DNA of 32,664 nucleotides from a virus, in IMG/VR virus record IMGVR_UViG_3300025380_000004, positions 1-32,664 of that record; one strand, 5' to 3'. The notes below the pieces were generated by a model, which ran no database searches, was not told where the DNA came from, and worked only from the letters and a program-made list of their open reading frames with translations. Both the position numbers and the translations under genes were made by a program. Below, piece by piece: positions 7,069 through 13,517 of the stretch; position 1 is the first letter of the stretch, and the number at the start of each line of letters is the position of its first letter.

Positions 7069-7266
7069 ATGACAAAATCTGAAAGAAAAGATTTAGATAA
7101 AGCTCTTAATTGACTTGAAAGAAAAGAGTTATTAAATGAAACATTATGCAATATGTTCGGAATTAAACCTGAAAGTTGCCACGCTGTATTTCCTAATGAT
7201 AACAAAGACGGATTAGTATTTGCAACAGTAGGTTGTTATCATTTAGAAGTTAAAACAATAATTTAA
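7069..7266 (+). pseudogene. Small gene with in-frame TGA at codon 15
   Basis: The frame starts with GGAGTGTGGATT upstream and reads MTKSERKDLDKALN, then TGA (7111-7113), then continues open for 50 codons (LERKELLNETL to EVKTII) to a TAA. Translated through the TGA it would give a 65-residue protein with three cysteines. TGA serves as a real stop in other genes here, so this is most likely a nonsense mutation (TGG to TGA); readthrough is the less likely option. Function unknown. Confidence 0.7.
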
Positions 7267-7364
7267 TTACAAAACATCATGGCAGATTAATACGATTAAA
7301 AACTGTGTTGAGTCGTTAATTGTCTGTTATGATATTTTTTTTGCTTAAAATAAGGAGTATCTTT

Positions 7365-7508
7365 ATGAACAAAAAAACAACTATTTACTATTGGTTGAAA
7401 GGGAAAGTTAAGGAATTTAGAACTTTTTCTAATCACAATATGGCAATATCATTTTTACAAGCTATGTATTTGAATGAACAATGCGAAGCTTGTGGACTAA
7501 TAAGATAA
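7365..7508 (+). CDS. Small protein, 47 residues, unknown
   Basis: Starts at 7365 behind TAAGGAG. It is a short basic protein (MNKKTTIYYWLKGKVKEFR) ending in a cysteine pair, CEACGLIR. It overlaps no other real gene and lies 11 bases before the next start. Unknown family. Confidence 0.6.
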   Translation: MNKKTTIYYWLKGKVKEFRTFSNHNMAISFLQAMYLNEQCEACGLIR

Positions 7509-7519
7509 AAGGAGGTCGT

Positions 7520-7861
7520 ATGAAAAAGATTATATTTGTATTTATCACATTATCACTATTATCAATGTTGTTAGCAGTACCAAAATTCAGTAGCTGGGAT
7601 GGAGTAGCGTATTGCGTAAAGGATTATATGGATACAAATCTCCATAATCCTAAGAGCTTAAAAATTCAAAATGCTTATACCATAACATCTGTAAGTGGAG
7701 ATTATATTCAACGAGTGACATATCGTGCAAAAAATGCATTTGGTGGACTCGTATTGGAAGATAATGTTTTCTTTATGAAGAGTGTTGCAGGTGGTTATAG
7801 TGTCTATGATGTATGGTCATATGAAGAATTTCTATCATTTATGCAATTGTTTGGGCAATAA
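7520..7861 (+). CDS. Secreted or membrane-anchored protein, unknown
   Basis: A 113-residue protein with an N-terminal signal peptide or anchor: MKK, then a hydrophobic run (IIFVFITLSLLSMLLAV), then a polar mature part. The start at 7520 follows AAAGGAGG. The mature region (residues 30-110) has alternating beta-like stretches and a conserved-looking SWDGVAYCVKDYM segment. It is similar in style to small host lipoprotein-like or DUF-type proteins about 110 residues long, but I cannot name it. It is exported in any case. Confidence 0.75.
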   Translation: MKKIIFVFITLSLLSMLLAVPKFSSWDGVAYCVKDYMDTNLHNPKSLKIQNAYTITSVSGDYIQRVTYRAKNAFGGLVLEDNVFFMKSVAGGYSVYDVWSYEEFLSFMQLFGQ

Positions 7862-7919
7862 TCAGAAATCTGCTAAAAGTAGATATTGATAAAATAACAC
7901 AAAAATAAGGAGGCGTTAT

Positions 7920-8123
7920 ATGGCAGGATTTACAGAGTTTTTCAAGAATCGTTTAGAAGAAACTGGAGATTATGAAACAGATGAAATTGACGATGTAGTT
8001 GATGATACAGTTAGCACAATGGAATACGATATGGAGAATGGAGATTCGTTAATGGTTGCATTTGGTAAAGCCTGCAGGGATTTATACATTGATCCTGATG
8101 GCATTGAGTCTTTTGTAGGATAA
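7920..8123 (+). CDS. Small acidic protein, paralogue of the protein at 8902
   Basis: 67 residues behind AAGGAGGCGTT. It shares STMEYD, then NGDSL, then KACRDL and IDPDGIES with the 71-residue protein at 8902, so the two arose by duplication. It is strongly acidic (DEIDDVVDD), which suits a DNA mimic or a protein-protein adaptor, but that is a guess from charge alone. The family is not known to me. Confidence 0.75.
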   Translation: MAGFTEFFKNRLEETGDYETDEIDDVVDDTVSTMEYDMENGDSLMVAFGKACRDLYIDPDGIESFVG

Positions 8124-8127
8124 TTAG

Positions 8128-8156
8128 TTGACAAAATAATAATGGTTCTCTAAAGA
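8128..8156 (+). promoter_or_regulatory. Possible promoter for the HTH replication gene
   Basis: TTGACA (8128-8133), a 17-base spacer and TAAAGA (8151-8156), a moderate -10. The transcript would begin just before the tandem repeat and hairpin described at 8155-8233. Confidence 0.4.
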
Positions 8157-8233
8157 TGGTTTTGTGTGTTGGGCGATGGTTTTGTTCCTAAAGCGTTCCC
8201 ATTGCCTGATGCACAAAATAATGCTTTAGGAGG
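8155..8233 (+). promoter_or_regulatory. 5' leader: tandem repeat plus hairpin that pairs with the ribosome-binding site
   Basis: GATGGTTTTGT occurs twice, 20 bases apart (8155-8165 and 8175-8185). CCTAAAGC (8187-8194) is perfectly complementary to GCTTTAGG (8223-8230), which includes the first bases of the AGGAGG (8228-8233) of the gene at 8240. The eight-base stem would partly hide the ribosome-binding site, suggesting translational control. The two repeats could instead be protein-binding iterons. Confidence 0.6.
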
Positions 8234-8239
8234 CTATTT

Positions 8240-8707
8240 GTGAACAATTTCAAAAACAAAAAAGGTAAAAAAATGAATCCATCTTATTATGCAATTATTC
8301 CAGCAAATGTTAGATATGATAAGAACATTACTCCAAATGCAAAATTACTATATGGAGAGATTACAGCATTATGCAATAAAGAGGGGCATTGTTGGGCTAC
8401 AAACAAATATTTTTCTGATTTATATAATGTATCAATAGTATCTGTGTCTAAATGGATTACTCAATTAGTAAAAAATAAATATTTAATAAGAGAAATTATT
8501 TATAAAGAAAATACTAAACAAATTGATAAGAGGTATTTAAAAATTGTTGGTGAGGGTATTAAAGAAAAGTTAAATACCCCTATTAAAGAAAAGTTAAAAG
8601 ATAATACTACAAGTTCTAATACTACAAAGAATAATACAAAATCACTCTATCCGTCAAAAACTACTAGATATAACAGTGGTAAGGACAGATTGGGAGAAGG
8701 ATATTAA
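8240..8707 (+). CDS. HTH replication protein (replisome-organiser-like)
   Basis: 155 residues starting at a GTG with AGGAGG in front. Residues 15-85 (YYAIIPANVRYD, then NAKLLYGEITALCN and WATNKYFSDLYNVS) match the winged-helix N-terminal domain common in phage and plasmid replication proteins. After a lysine- and threonine-rich linker the protein ends in DRLGEGY, nearly the same as the end of the other replication protein at 17798 (DRLGEGF). It probably binds origin DNA and recruits the helicase loader. It lacks a DnaD-like C-terminal domain, so it may be a shortened form. Confidence 0.7.
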   Translation: MNNFKNKKGKKMNPSYYAIIPANVRYDKNITPNAKLLYGEITALCNKEGHCWATNKYFSDLYNVSIVSVSKWITQLVKNKYLIREIIYKENTKQIDKRYLKIVGEGIKEKLNTPIKEKLKDNTTSSNTTKNNTKSLYPSKTTRYNSGKDRLGEGY

Positions 8708-8720
8708 AAGGAGTTATTAT

Positions 8721-8891
8721 ATGGCAATTAGAAATGGAAGTTTTACACTAAGTAATACAGATTATCTTACTCTTATTACCGAATCTAATGCAAGGATTAA
8801 AGAAGTTAAATCTAAATATTTAATTACTGGAGTAACTATTATTGAACATGATGGTTCTTATTTTTCCATCATACAATATAAATGGAATTAA
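8721..8891 (+). CDS. Small protein, 56 residues, unknown
   Basis: Starts behind AAAAGGAGTTATTAT and reads MAIRNGSFTLSNTDYLTL, a mixed alpha/beta composition with no motif. It lies 13 bases after the replication gene and 10 bases before the next, in one operon. Unknown. Confidence 0.6.
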   Translation: MAIRNGSFTLSNTDYLTLITESNARIKEVKSKYLITGVTIIEHDGSYFSIIQYKWN

Positions 8892-8901
8892 TGGAGGTAA
8901 T

Positions 8902-9117
8902 ATGGCAAAAGTAGATTGTAAATTCAAAGAATTTTTCATTGATAGCTTAAAAATTGCTAATGAATATAACAGTAAAGAAGAAGTTGATGGTGTAGCTGAT
9001 GATGCATTATCAACTATGGAATATGACATAGATAATGGAGATTCATTAAGTGAAGCATTTAGTAAAGCCTGCAGAGATTTGCATATTGACCCTGATGGCA
9101 TTGAATCTTACATATAA
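8902..9117 (+). CDS. Small acidic protein, paralogue of the protein at 7920
   Basis: 71 residues starting at 8902 behind GGAGG. The C-terminal half (STMEYD, NGDSL, KACRDL, IDPDGIES) is nearly the same as in the protein at 7920, while the N-terminal third differs. Its stop overlaps the next start (TAATGA). Two copies with divergent N-termini flank the HTH replication gene, so they may act on it or on one target, but no function is known. Confidence 0.75.
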   Translation: MAKVDCKFKEFFIDSLKIANEYNSKEEVDGVADDALSTMEYDIDNGDSLSEAFSKACRDLHIDPDGIESYI

Positions 9118-9380
9118 TGACAATAATTAATGTCCACGAGTTAAAAGTCCCAGAATTCATTGTTCAAGGTATATATCATGGAGATGTAACTGAGTTCAAT
9201 GAGTATGAAGAAGAAGTATTAGGTAAGGCAATTAAGCATTTCAATAATCTCTGTATGGATAATGAGTTTTACATTATTTCAAAATACAATATAAGCAATA
9301 AAGAGTATATAGCGGTTGATGATATTCTTGAAGAGAAATGTATAGTTTGTGATATTAAAGTAATAGTTTATAAGAAATAA
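9117..9380 (+). CDS. Small protein, 87 residues, unknown
   Basis: Begins at an ATG overlapping the upstream stop, so it is coupled to it. Acidic, with three cysteines near the end (CIVCDIKVIV and one earlier). No signature recognised. Confidence 0.65.
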   Translation: MTIINVHELKVPEFIVQGIYHGDVTEFNEYEEEVLGKAIKHFNNLCMDNEFYIISKYNISNKEYIAVDDILEEKCIVCDIKVIVYKK

Positions 9381-9381
9381 T

Positions 9382-9506
9382 TAGAGCCGACAACAGGGTG
9401 ACTTTAAAGAGTTCAATATGAACCAATCAAAAAAGGAAAATATTTATTATTAATTGATTAAATAGTTTTCTATTGATTCAGGAATTCCCGTGCCAAGTTG
9501 GCTCTA
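9382..9506. repeat. Long-range inverted repeat between two genes
   Basis: TAGAGCC (9382-9388) pairs with GGCTCTA (9500-9506), and further matches (AC, GGG/CCC) follow inside. The inner part contains an AATAG-TTTT-CTATT hairpin (9461-9474). The gap lies between the stop at 9380 and the start at 9523. It could be a structured RNA or a degenerate member of the hairpin family seen elsewhere, but it lacks the TAAC...GTTA boxes. Confidence 0.5.
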
Positions 9507-9522
9507 TATTTATGGGGGGAAT

Positions 9523-9762
9523 ATGACAAAATTACCATCATTTACGAAAGAAGAACTTACTAATGAGCAAGAACAAATTGAGCAATCAGTAGCACGATTG
9601 TTCAAAAACGAAATGTTCAGGAAATTATCTGAAGAAGATAAAAAAGGCTTTATTCAATGGGCTGATGATAATAAAAAACAAGCAAATATCAATAAAGTTG
9701 GTAAGTATCATCCTATTATCATTGACCGATGGATAGAGTTAGGATTAATTACAAAGGAGTGA
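9523..9762 (+). CDS. Small helical protein, unknown
   Basis: 79 residues starting behind GGGGGGAAT. MTKLPSFTKEELTNEQEQIEQ and the rest are charged and helical, ending DRWIELGLITKE. The length and the C-terminal 'YHPIIIDRWIELGLI' pattern suggest a small DNA- or protein-binding helical bundle, not identified. It ends in TGA, which supports the standard code. Confidence 0.6.
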   Translation: MTKLPSFTKEELTNEQEQIEQSVARLFKNEMFRKLSEEDKKGFIQWADDNKKQANINKVGKYHPIIIDRWIELGLITKE

Positions 9763-9765
9763 ATT

Positions 9766-9921
9766 ATGAAAGATAAAATGATTTGTAAGCCTAATGATAG
9801 AACAAAAGATTTCCATAAAGAAGATAAATTCAAAATATCACGAAACAAAGTCGGAGTTATTAAGTTTGTAACATTCAATAAGTCTTTAAATGAAACACAA
9901 CTACGTGTTGTGGCAAAATAA
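9766..9921 (+). CDS. 51-residue basic protein, unknown
   Basis: Starts three bases after the previous stop, with AAAGGAG upstream. MKDKMICKPNDRTKDF and the rest are basic and hydrophilic, ending LRVVAK. It is the last gene before the tmRNA. Unknown. Confidence 0.55.
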   Translation: MKDKMICKPNDRTKDFHKEDKFKISRNKVGVIKFVTFNKSLNETQLRVVAK

Positions 9922-9924
9922 TTC

Positions 9925-9957
9925 TTGACATTTTCAATCAATATTTAATCTAAAGAT
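9925..9957 (+). promoter_or_regulatory. Probable tmRNA promoter (good -35, weak -10)
   Basis: TTGACA at 9925-9930 is a perfect -35. The -10 is unclear: TAATCT (9946-9951) is 15 bases away and TAAAGAT (9951-9957) is 20. The mature tmRNA 5' end would be made by RNase P, so the transcript can start upstream of 9977. Confidence 0.45.
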
Positions 9958-9976
9958 AAATCATAGAAGTGTTTAT

Positions 9977-10328
9977 GGGGGTGAAAGGTATCGATTTATG
10001 TTTGATGTTACCTTATGCATGTCGAGAGAAGTTGCTTATCTCGTTAAAAATAGTAACAAATTATAGTAACTGGCGAAGCTAGATTACTTAACGCTGCTTA
10101 AGCGTTCCCTTTGAATATTTGGCATCTTAATATTTATTAAAGGGCTGTTATAGATGATAATTCCTAATTGCTTGGAGTGAAACCATAAAGCAAGAACCTC
10201 TTATGCTTAGAGAAATGGCATCAGGCTTTTGTCGATTAATCTTCCTGCTAATAAATAATCGAATAAACATGTAGATTAAGATATTGATAATATAAAGACT
10301 CCGCTCTCGGATGCGGACACCTCCACCA
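9977..10328 (+). ncRNA. ssrA: tmRNA carried by the element
   Basis: This 352-nt RNA rescues stalled ribosomes by adding a degradation tag. The 5' end GGGGGTG pairs with CACCTCC (10316-10324 region) followed by ACCA, giving a seven-pair acceptor stem with the G3-U70 pair that alanyl-tRNA synthetase reads. Internal landmarks match bacterial tmRNA: TGCATGTCGAG, CTCGTTAAAA and AACATGTAGA. A likely tag frame follows ATAGTA and begins at 10069: TGEARLLNAA then TAA, ten codons as in Escherichia coli. The resume codon would be ACT rather than the usual Ala or Gly. The T arm (TCCGC / GCGGA) has an eight-base loop TCTCGGAT, without the normal TTCRA. Plasmids and some phages are known to carry tmRNA, but it is uncommon. 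Confidence 0.9.
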
Positions 10329-10355
10329 ATTTAATCGTTGCGTTGCGATTAGTGA

Positions 10356-10420
10356 GCAAGCCATATATGTTTAATGATTCCTCCCCGGAATTTATGTTAT
10401 TAAACATTGGCTTGCTTTTT
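10356..10420 (+). terminator. Terminator after tmRNA
   Basis: GCAAGCCA and ATGTTTAAT pair with ATTAAACAT and TGGCTTGC, separated by a small bulge and a loop of about 20 bases, followed by five T residues. This long stem ends the tmRNA transcript. Confidence 0.9.
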
Positions 10421-10443
10421 GTATTTAATAAAAAGGAGTAACT

Positions 10444-10656
10444 ATGACTGAATATAAATTACCTAAAAAAGAAATTGAGTATCTCGATAAAATGATGCCT
10501 ACTGTAATTGCTGATTTGAAAGATGGTAGACATTTTAGTGCCACGATTCAAAGTATACGTTCTGGTATATTAGTAAGTGAATGGAATGCCTATAAACAAT
10601 ATTACATAGATAAGAAGATAATTGATAAAAATAGTAATTTCATAAGCGATTTATAA
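10444..10656 (+). CDS. Small protein, 70 residues, unknown
   Basis: Starts behind AAAAAGGAGTAACT. MTEYKLPKKEIEYLDKMMP and the rest are helical and slightly basic, with a YKQYY stretch. First gene after the tmRNA terminator; 10 bases before the next start. Unknown. Confidence 0.65.
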   Translation: MTEYKLPKKEIEYLDKMMPTVIADLKDGRHFSATIQSIRSGILVSEWNAYKQYYIDKKIIDKNSNFISDL

Positions 10657-10666
10657 GGAGGATTGC

Positions 10667-10936
10667 ATGAAAAGAATGGATCATAGCAATAAAAAGAATT
10701 TCTTTCAAAACGTATTTAAGAAAGTGAATCCTTTCCAAACAAAAAAGAGAAAGGATAAAGTAAAAGAAGAAATCAACAAAGAAACAGATGAATTTATTGA
10801 TGGCGAGATGGTGCAAAGTGGTCATGGCAATAGTGGCAAACGTAATAAGAAAACACCTACATATAGACAAAAAAGAGACAAACTCAATCGCATTAAGCGT
10901 AAATCAAGACGTAAAAATCTGAAAAGAGGTAAGTAA
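10667..10936 (+). CDS. Highly basic protein, probably nucleic-acid-binding
   Basis: 89 residues behind AAGGAGGATTGC. Lysine and arginine make up about a third of the protein, with a C-terminal run such as RIKRKSRRKNLKRGK. This is typical of a disordered nucleic-acid-binding tail. No fold or family can be named. Confidence 0.65.
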   Translation: MKRMDHSNKKNFFQNVFKKVNPFQTKKRKDKVKEEINKETDEFIDGEMVQSGHGNSGKRNKKTPTYRQKRDKLNRIKRKSRRKNLKRGK

Positions 10937-10937
10937 T

Positions 10938-11075
10938 ATGTGGAACAAAATTTGGATCTGGATTATATGTACTTTTTACGGACATGATACGCACACAATA
11001 CATTCTCAACGAACAAAGTGGAATATGTTGTGGAAGTGTAATCGTTGTGGCAAAACTTCAACTAAAGCGTTTTAA
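10938..11075 (+). CDS. Small Cys protein of DUF1660 type
   Basis: 45 residues: MWNKIWIWIICTFYGHDTH, a middle with HSQRTKW, and an end with CNRCGKTSTKAF. The layout of a hydrophobic start, HD/H residues, then CxxCGK matches the short prophage zinc-finger-like proteins of DUF1660, whose function is unknown. The start lies two bases after the preceding stop, with a modest AGAGGTAA ribosome-binding site. Confidence 0.55.
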   Translation: MWNKIWIWIICTFYGHDTHTIHSQRTKWNMLWKCNRCGKTSTKAF

Positions 11076-11096
11076 TAACAGCATAAACTAAGGAGT

Positions 11097-11194
11097 ATGC
11101 TAAACTATTGCCTGTTGCCGGAATTTATTCAGGCTCGGACTCCTTGAACAAAAAAAATCCGAGTTCTTTTTTCATGGTGGCAGGCTCTTTTTTA
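11097..11194 (+). promoter_or_regulatory. Leader with short peptide and two U-tract hairpins (possible attenuator)
   Basis: AAGGAGT is followed at once by ATG (11097) of a 16-codon frame, MLNYCLLPEFIQARTP, ending in TGA (11145-11147). CTCGGA (11134-11139) pairs with TCCGAG (11158-11163), followed by TTCTTTTTT. GCCTG (11110-11114) can pair with CAGGC at either 11130-11134 or 11181-11185; the latter is followed by TCTTTTTT. Alternative pairings plus U tracts are the design of transcription attenuators. The gene at 11210 follows. The spacing of the peptide's ribosome-binding site is poor, so translation of it is uncertain. Confidence 0.5.
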
Positions 11195-11209
11195 TACTTA
11201 GGAGGTATG

Positions 11210-11722
11210 ATGAAAAAAAACAAAGATGAAGAGAAGATTCAATACACTAAAGAAGACATATTTATCTTTACGAAAACAAACTTTGAATATAGTAATGCAA
11301 AGATGCATCGTGAGGTTCGATTATTCTGCAGGACACTATGGTTCTGCCTAACAGTCAAAGAGCGGTTACGATTCATATTTACAGGTAACTATCGCAAATC
11401 TGTGATTAAAGCGTATGATGAGTTATTGTCGAAGAAAGATTTTGTTAATGAAGAAACTCTAATGCGTGAGATTGACCGATACTATGGAAGTGAGTTACGA
11501 GTTAGAATGATTACTTTATGCACAAACTTATTCTCTGAGATGTCACGTTTTTATAGGTTATTATTTGTAATTACAGGTATACATTATGTTCCATTGCAAC
11601 AAACTAATAAACGTATGGTAAAACAACAGCAGAAGAAACAGAAAAAACAACAGAAACGAGTTAATCGAATAATAGCAAAACAAAATAAAGAAATTGCCAA
11701 GAAGAAGAAAAATAGTGCATAA
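11210..11722 (+). CDS. Hypothetical protein with basic Q/K-rich tail
   Basis: 170 residues. I choose the ATG at 11210 (a second ATG at 11207 is too close to AGGAGG). Residues 1-135 are helical with aromatic and basic residues (RLFCRTLWFCLTVKERLRFIF could sit at a membrane). The last 40 residues are a repeat of K and Q (KQQQKKQKK), a charged tail. The stop TAA is part of GCATAA, the outer box of the hairpin at 11717. No family recognised. Confidence 0.7.
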   Translation: MKKNKDEEKIQYTKEDIFIFTKTNFEYSNAKMHREVRLFCRTLWFCLTVKERLRFIFTGNYRKSVIKAYDELLSKKDFVNEETLMREIDRYYGSELRVRMITLCTNLFSEMSRFYRLLFVITGIHYVPLQQTNKRMVKQQQKKQKKQQKRVNRIIAKQNKEIAKKKKNSA

Positions 11723-11798
11723 TGAGAGAGTGTGCGGCTTGATCGGAACGATCAAAGCTAAACACCTAATAAACCTAACGCTGACACCTATGTTATGC
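11717..11798 (+). repeat. attC-like site 1
   Basis: GCATAA (11717-11722, containing the upstream stop) pairs with TTATGC of GTTATGC (11792-11798). After an unpaired spacer, GTGT-g-C-g-GC pairs with GC-tG-ACAC, leaving bulged bases. The tip holds GATCG-GAA-CGATC. Its 82-nt size and R'-box GTTATGC followed by GTTG resemble the Vibrio cholerae repeat class of attC. It precedes the gene at 11837. Confidence 0.55.
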
Positions 11799-11829
11799 GT
11801 TGTAAAAAGTCCTGAATGGGCGAGGAGAA
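11740..11829 (+). repeat. 90-bp perfect direct repeat, copy 1
   Basis: Identical to 27484-27573 over 90 bases. It runs from inside the attC-like hairpin to the AGGAG ribosome-binding site of the next gene. The genes after the two copies are unrelated, while the segments after those genes are again similar (AAGCTCATTTA, GGCTTTTATT, CATAACTGC). Confidence 0.95.
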
Positions 11830-11836
11830 AGAAAAG

Positions 11837-12085
11837 ATGGAAAATTATGAATCTATGTTGCACGATGAACAAGTTGGAATATTGAACGGAATATTGGCAG
11901 ATGTAGTATTGTTGAAACTTAAAAACAAGGATAGTTCTCTAAAAATAACAAGAGGAGAAATATACAAGTTGAAACAACAATTACAAATTTTACCGAAATT
12001 AAGAAAAGCTTGTAATCATTATCCAGAAATAAAAAACAAAATAGTAATCCAATCAAAAAATCTTATGATCGGGATGTTAGACTAA
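11837..12085 (+). CDS. Cassette gene, small helical protein, unknown
   Basis: 82 residues, MENYESMLHDEQVGILNG and onward, with a Leu/Lys-rich middle. I use the ATG at 11837 because the AGGAG in the preceding repeat is the ribosome-binding site, as it is for the gene at 27577. The start context and 3' flank are shared with that gene but the proteins are unrelated, so it appears to be an exchangeable cassette. Unknown function. Confidence 0.65.
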   Translation: MENYESMLHDEQVGILNGILADVVLLKLKNKDSSLKITRGEIYKLKQQLQILPKLRKACNHYPEIKNKIVIQSKNLMIGMLD

Positions 12086-12110
12086 GCTCATTTATGGCTT
12101 TTATTTCGCA

Positions 12111-12141
12111 TAACTGCCAGTATGCTAGGCATAGGCTGTTA
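12111..12141 (+). repeat. attC-like site 2 (short form)
   Basis: TAAC-t-GCC-ag-TATGC / GCATA-GGC-t-GTTA. The outer box TAAC/GTTA, a mismatch, a GCC/GGC stem, an AG bulge and a TATGC stem are the same as in the sites at 17726 and 22125 but with a three-base tip. It is only 31 nt, shorter than classical attC. Confidence 0.5.
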
Positions 12142-12156
12142 TTAAGGATGGTTAAA

Positions 12157-12353
12157 ATGAAAATATCAACAGAAACAATTCTTAAAATTCTTGGGAACTT
12201 TACGTAAACTATGATGATGAATGGGAGATATCATCTATATGCCATTCACACAAAGAGTATAAAGCTAAAAGAAAATATGAATATCAAAAACAACTTTACC
12301 CGATTAAATGGGTAGAATGTAGAAAACCTAATCCAGAATATAAAGGAGTATAA
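12157..12353 (+). pseudogene. Small gene broken by a one-base frameshift
   Basis: From the ATG at 12157 the frame reads MKISTETILKILGNFT and hits TAA. Adding one A in the run AAAA at 12184-12187 gives a continuous 65-residue protein: MKISTETILK, then NSWELYVNYDDEWE, and an end with KWVECRKPNPEYKGV, stopping at 12351-12353 directly before the next ATG. The downstream frame has normal coding character. It is a recent frameshift or a sequencing error in a homopolymer. Function unknown. Confidence 0.7.
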
Positions 12354-13517
12354 ATGGGAAATAGAACATGGGCGTTTGAATTAAAAAGAAATGGATCTGT
12401 AGTAAAGGTTATCCAATGTAAAATGCAAAAATCACTTGCTAAATCTCTTACAAGTATGATTGCAAAACCGTTAAATATAGAACATCATGAACGTGAACTT
12501 TCAGGCATAATTGGATGTGAGGAAAGAACATCTAACTATCAAATAATGTTTGGTACTGTAGATGCAATTAGGAGTCCAGAAACTTATGATGAGAATTTAC
12601 ATAAATATCTTAATAGTTTTCCAGATGTTTTTACCGAAGAAAATTATAAACCTATAATCGAGTTAAGAGATGAATTTGTTGAAAAACATATATCCATTAA
12701 AGATAGTAGAAGAACACAAGATGAAGATAATAAACGCAACACGGAACTTAATGAGATTGCGGTTAAGAGAGAAGCAGAAGCAAAAATCAAAGCAGAAAAT
12801 AAAAAAACTGAAAATGAAAGATTAATTATAGAGTTCCCATATCTTGAAACAATACATAATACAAAAAAATCTCGTCATGCATTAGCATCTTCAAATATAA
12901 AAAGACAACTACAAATGAAATACCCAGGTGCAAAATTTTCTGTAAAATCTGATTCGTTCTCTATGGGAGATTCAGTTCATATAAGCTGGACTGATGGTCC
13001 GACTGAAAAAGAAGCATCTGATATTTACGATCCGTATCAATATGGACACTTTAATGGTATGATCGATATGTATGAATACACAGAAGATAATAATTGGACT
13101 ATTTTTGGAAGTTCTAAATATATATCTGGTAATAGGCATTTAACTAAAGAAGCTTATCTTAAAGCATCTGAAGCAACTGAAATAAAGATTACTTTTGATA
13201 AATGGGATGGCATGGATAGAAATATTATGAGTCAAGATCAAATTAGAAGAATTAGAATATGGCTTTGTGATAATTCTCTATATGTTAAACCAAAAGTAGA
13301 TCCTAAAAGCGAAACTTCCACGACACATAAAGAAGTAGGAGTTAGCAGAAACGAAGAGAAAGGCGGTATTGAAATTAGCTTTAATGGCAAACCTGCAATA
13401 AGTATCTTAGATCAATTAAAATCTAATGGTTGGAGATGGAGTAGATTTGGTAAAGTTTGGTGGAAGAAATTTACAGATGCAGATTGGCAATTTGCTAATA
13501 ACCTTATAGGAGGGTAG
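12354..13517 (+). CDS. LPD29-type polyvalent/antirestriction-associated protein
   Basis: 387 residues. The middle (about 170-245) has SNIKRQLQMKYPGAKFSV, then VHISWTDGPTEKE, the pattern of the large polyvalent-protein-associated domain LPD29, which occurs on phages and conjugative elements beside antirestriction proteins. The C-terminal part (GWRWSRFGKVWWKKF) matches a second domain found in such proteins. A Lys/Glu-rich coiled region lies at about 120-160. It may help the element evade or protect against host defences after entry; the exact reaction is unknown. It starts directly after the preceding stop. Confidence 0.7.
   Translation: MGNRTWAFELKRNGSVVKVIQCKMQKSLAKSLTSMIAKPLNIEHHERELSGIIGCEERTSNYQIMFGTVDAIRSPETYDENLHKYLNSFPDVFTEENYKPIIELRDEFVEKHISIKDSRRTQDEDNKRNTELNEIAVKREAEAKIKAENKKTENERLIIEFPYLETIHNTKKSRHALASSNIKRQLQMKYPGAKFSVKSDSFSMGDSVHISWTDGPTEKEASDIYDPYQYGHFNGMIDMYEYTEDNNWTIFGSSKYISGNRHLTKEAYLKASEATEIKITFDKWDGMDRNIMSQDQIRRIRIWLCDNSLYVKPKVDPKSETSTTHKEVGVSRNEEKGGIEISFNGKPAISILDQLKSNGWRWSRFGKVWWKKFTDADWQFANNLIGG

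Noticed and set aside
7069-7266. Recoded TGA = Trp genetic code
   Set aside because: TGA ends several intact genes (for example 9762, 25250, 32539), so the code is standard.
9382-9506. tRNA gene
   Set aside because: No anticodon arm, T loop or D loop can be drawn.
11740-11829. 90-bp repeat as a hammerhead or other ribozyme, or riboswitch
   Set aside because: The conserved core residues of hammerhead (CUGAUGA, GAAA) are absent and no known riboswitch pattern fits; the pairing is better explained by the attC-like model.
11561-11872. Minus-strand frame of 103 codons
   Set aside because: It is antisense to the K/Q-rich tail at 11210-11722 and crosses the attC-like hairpin and the next gene.
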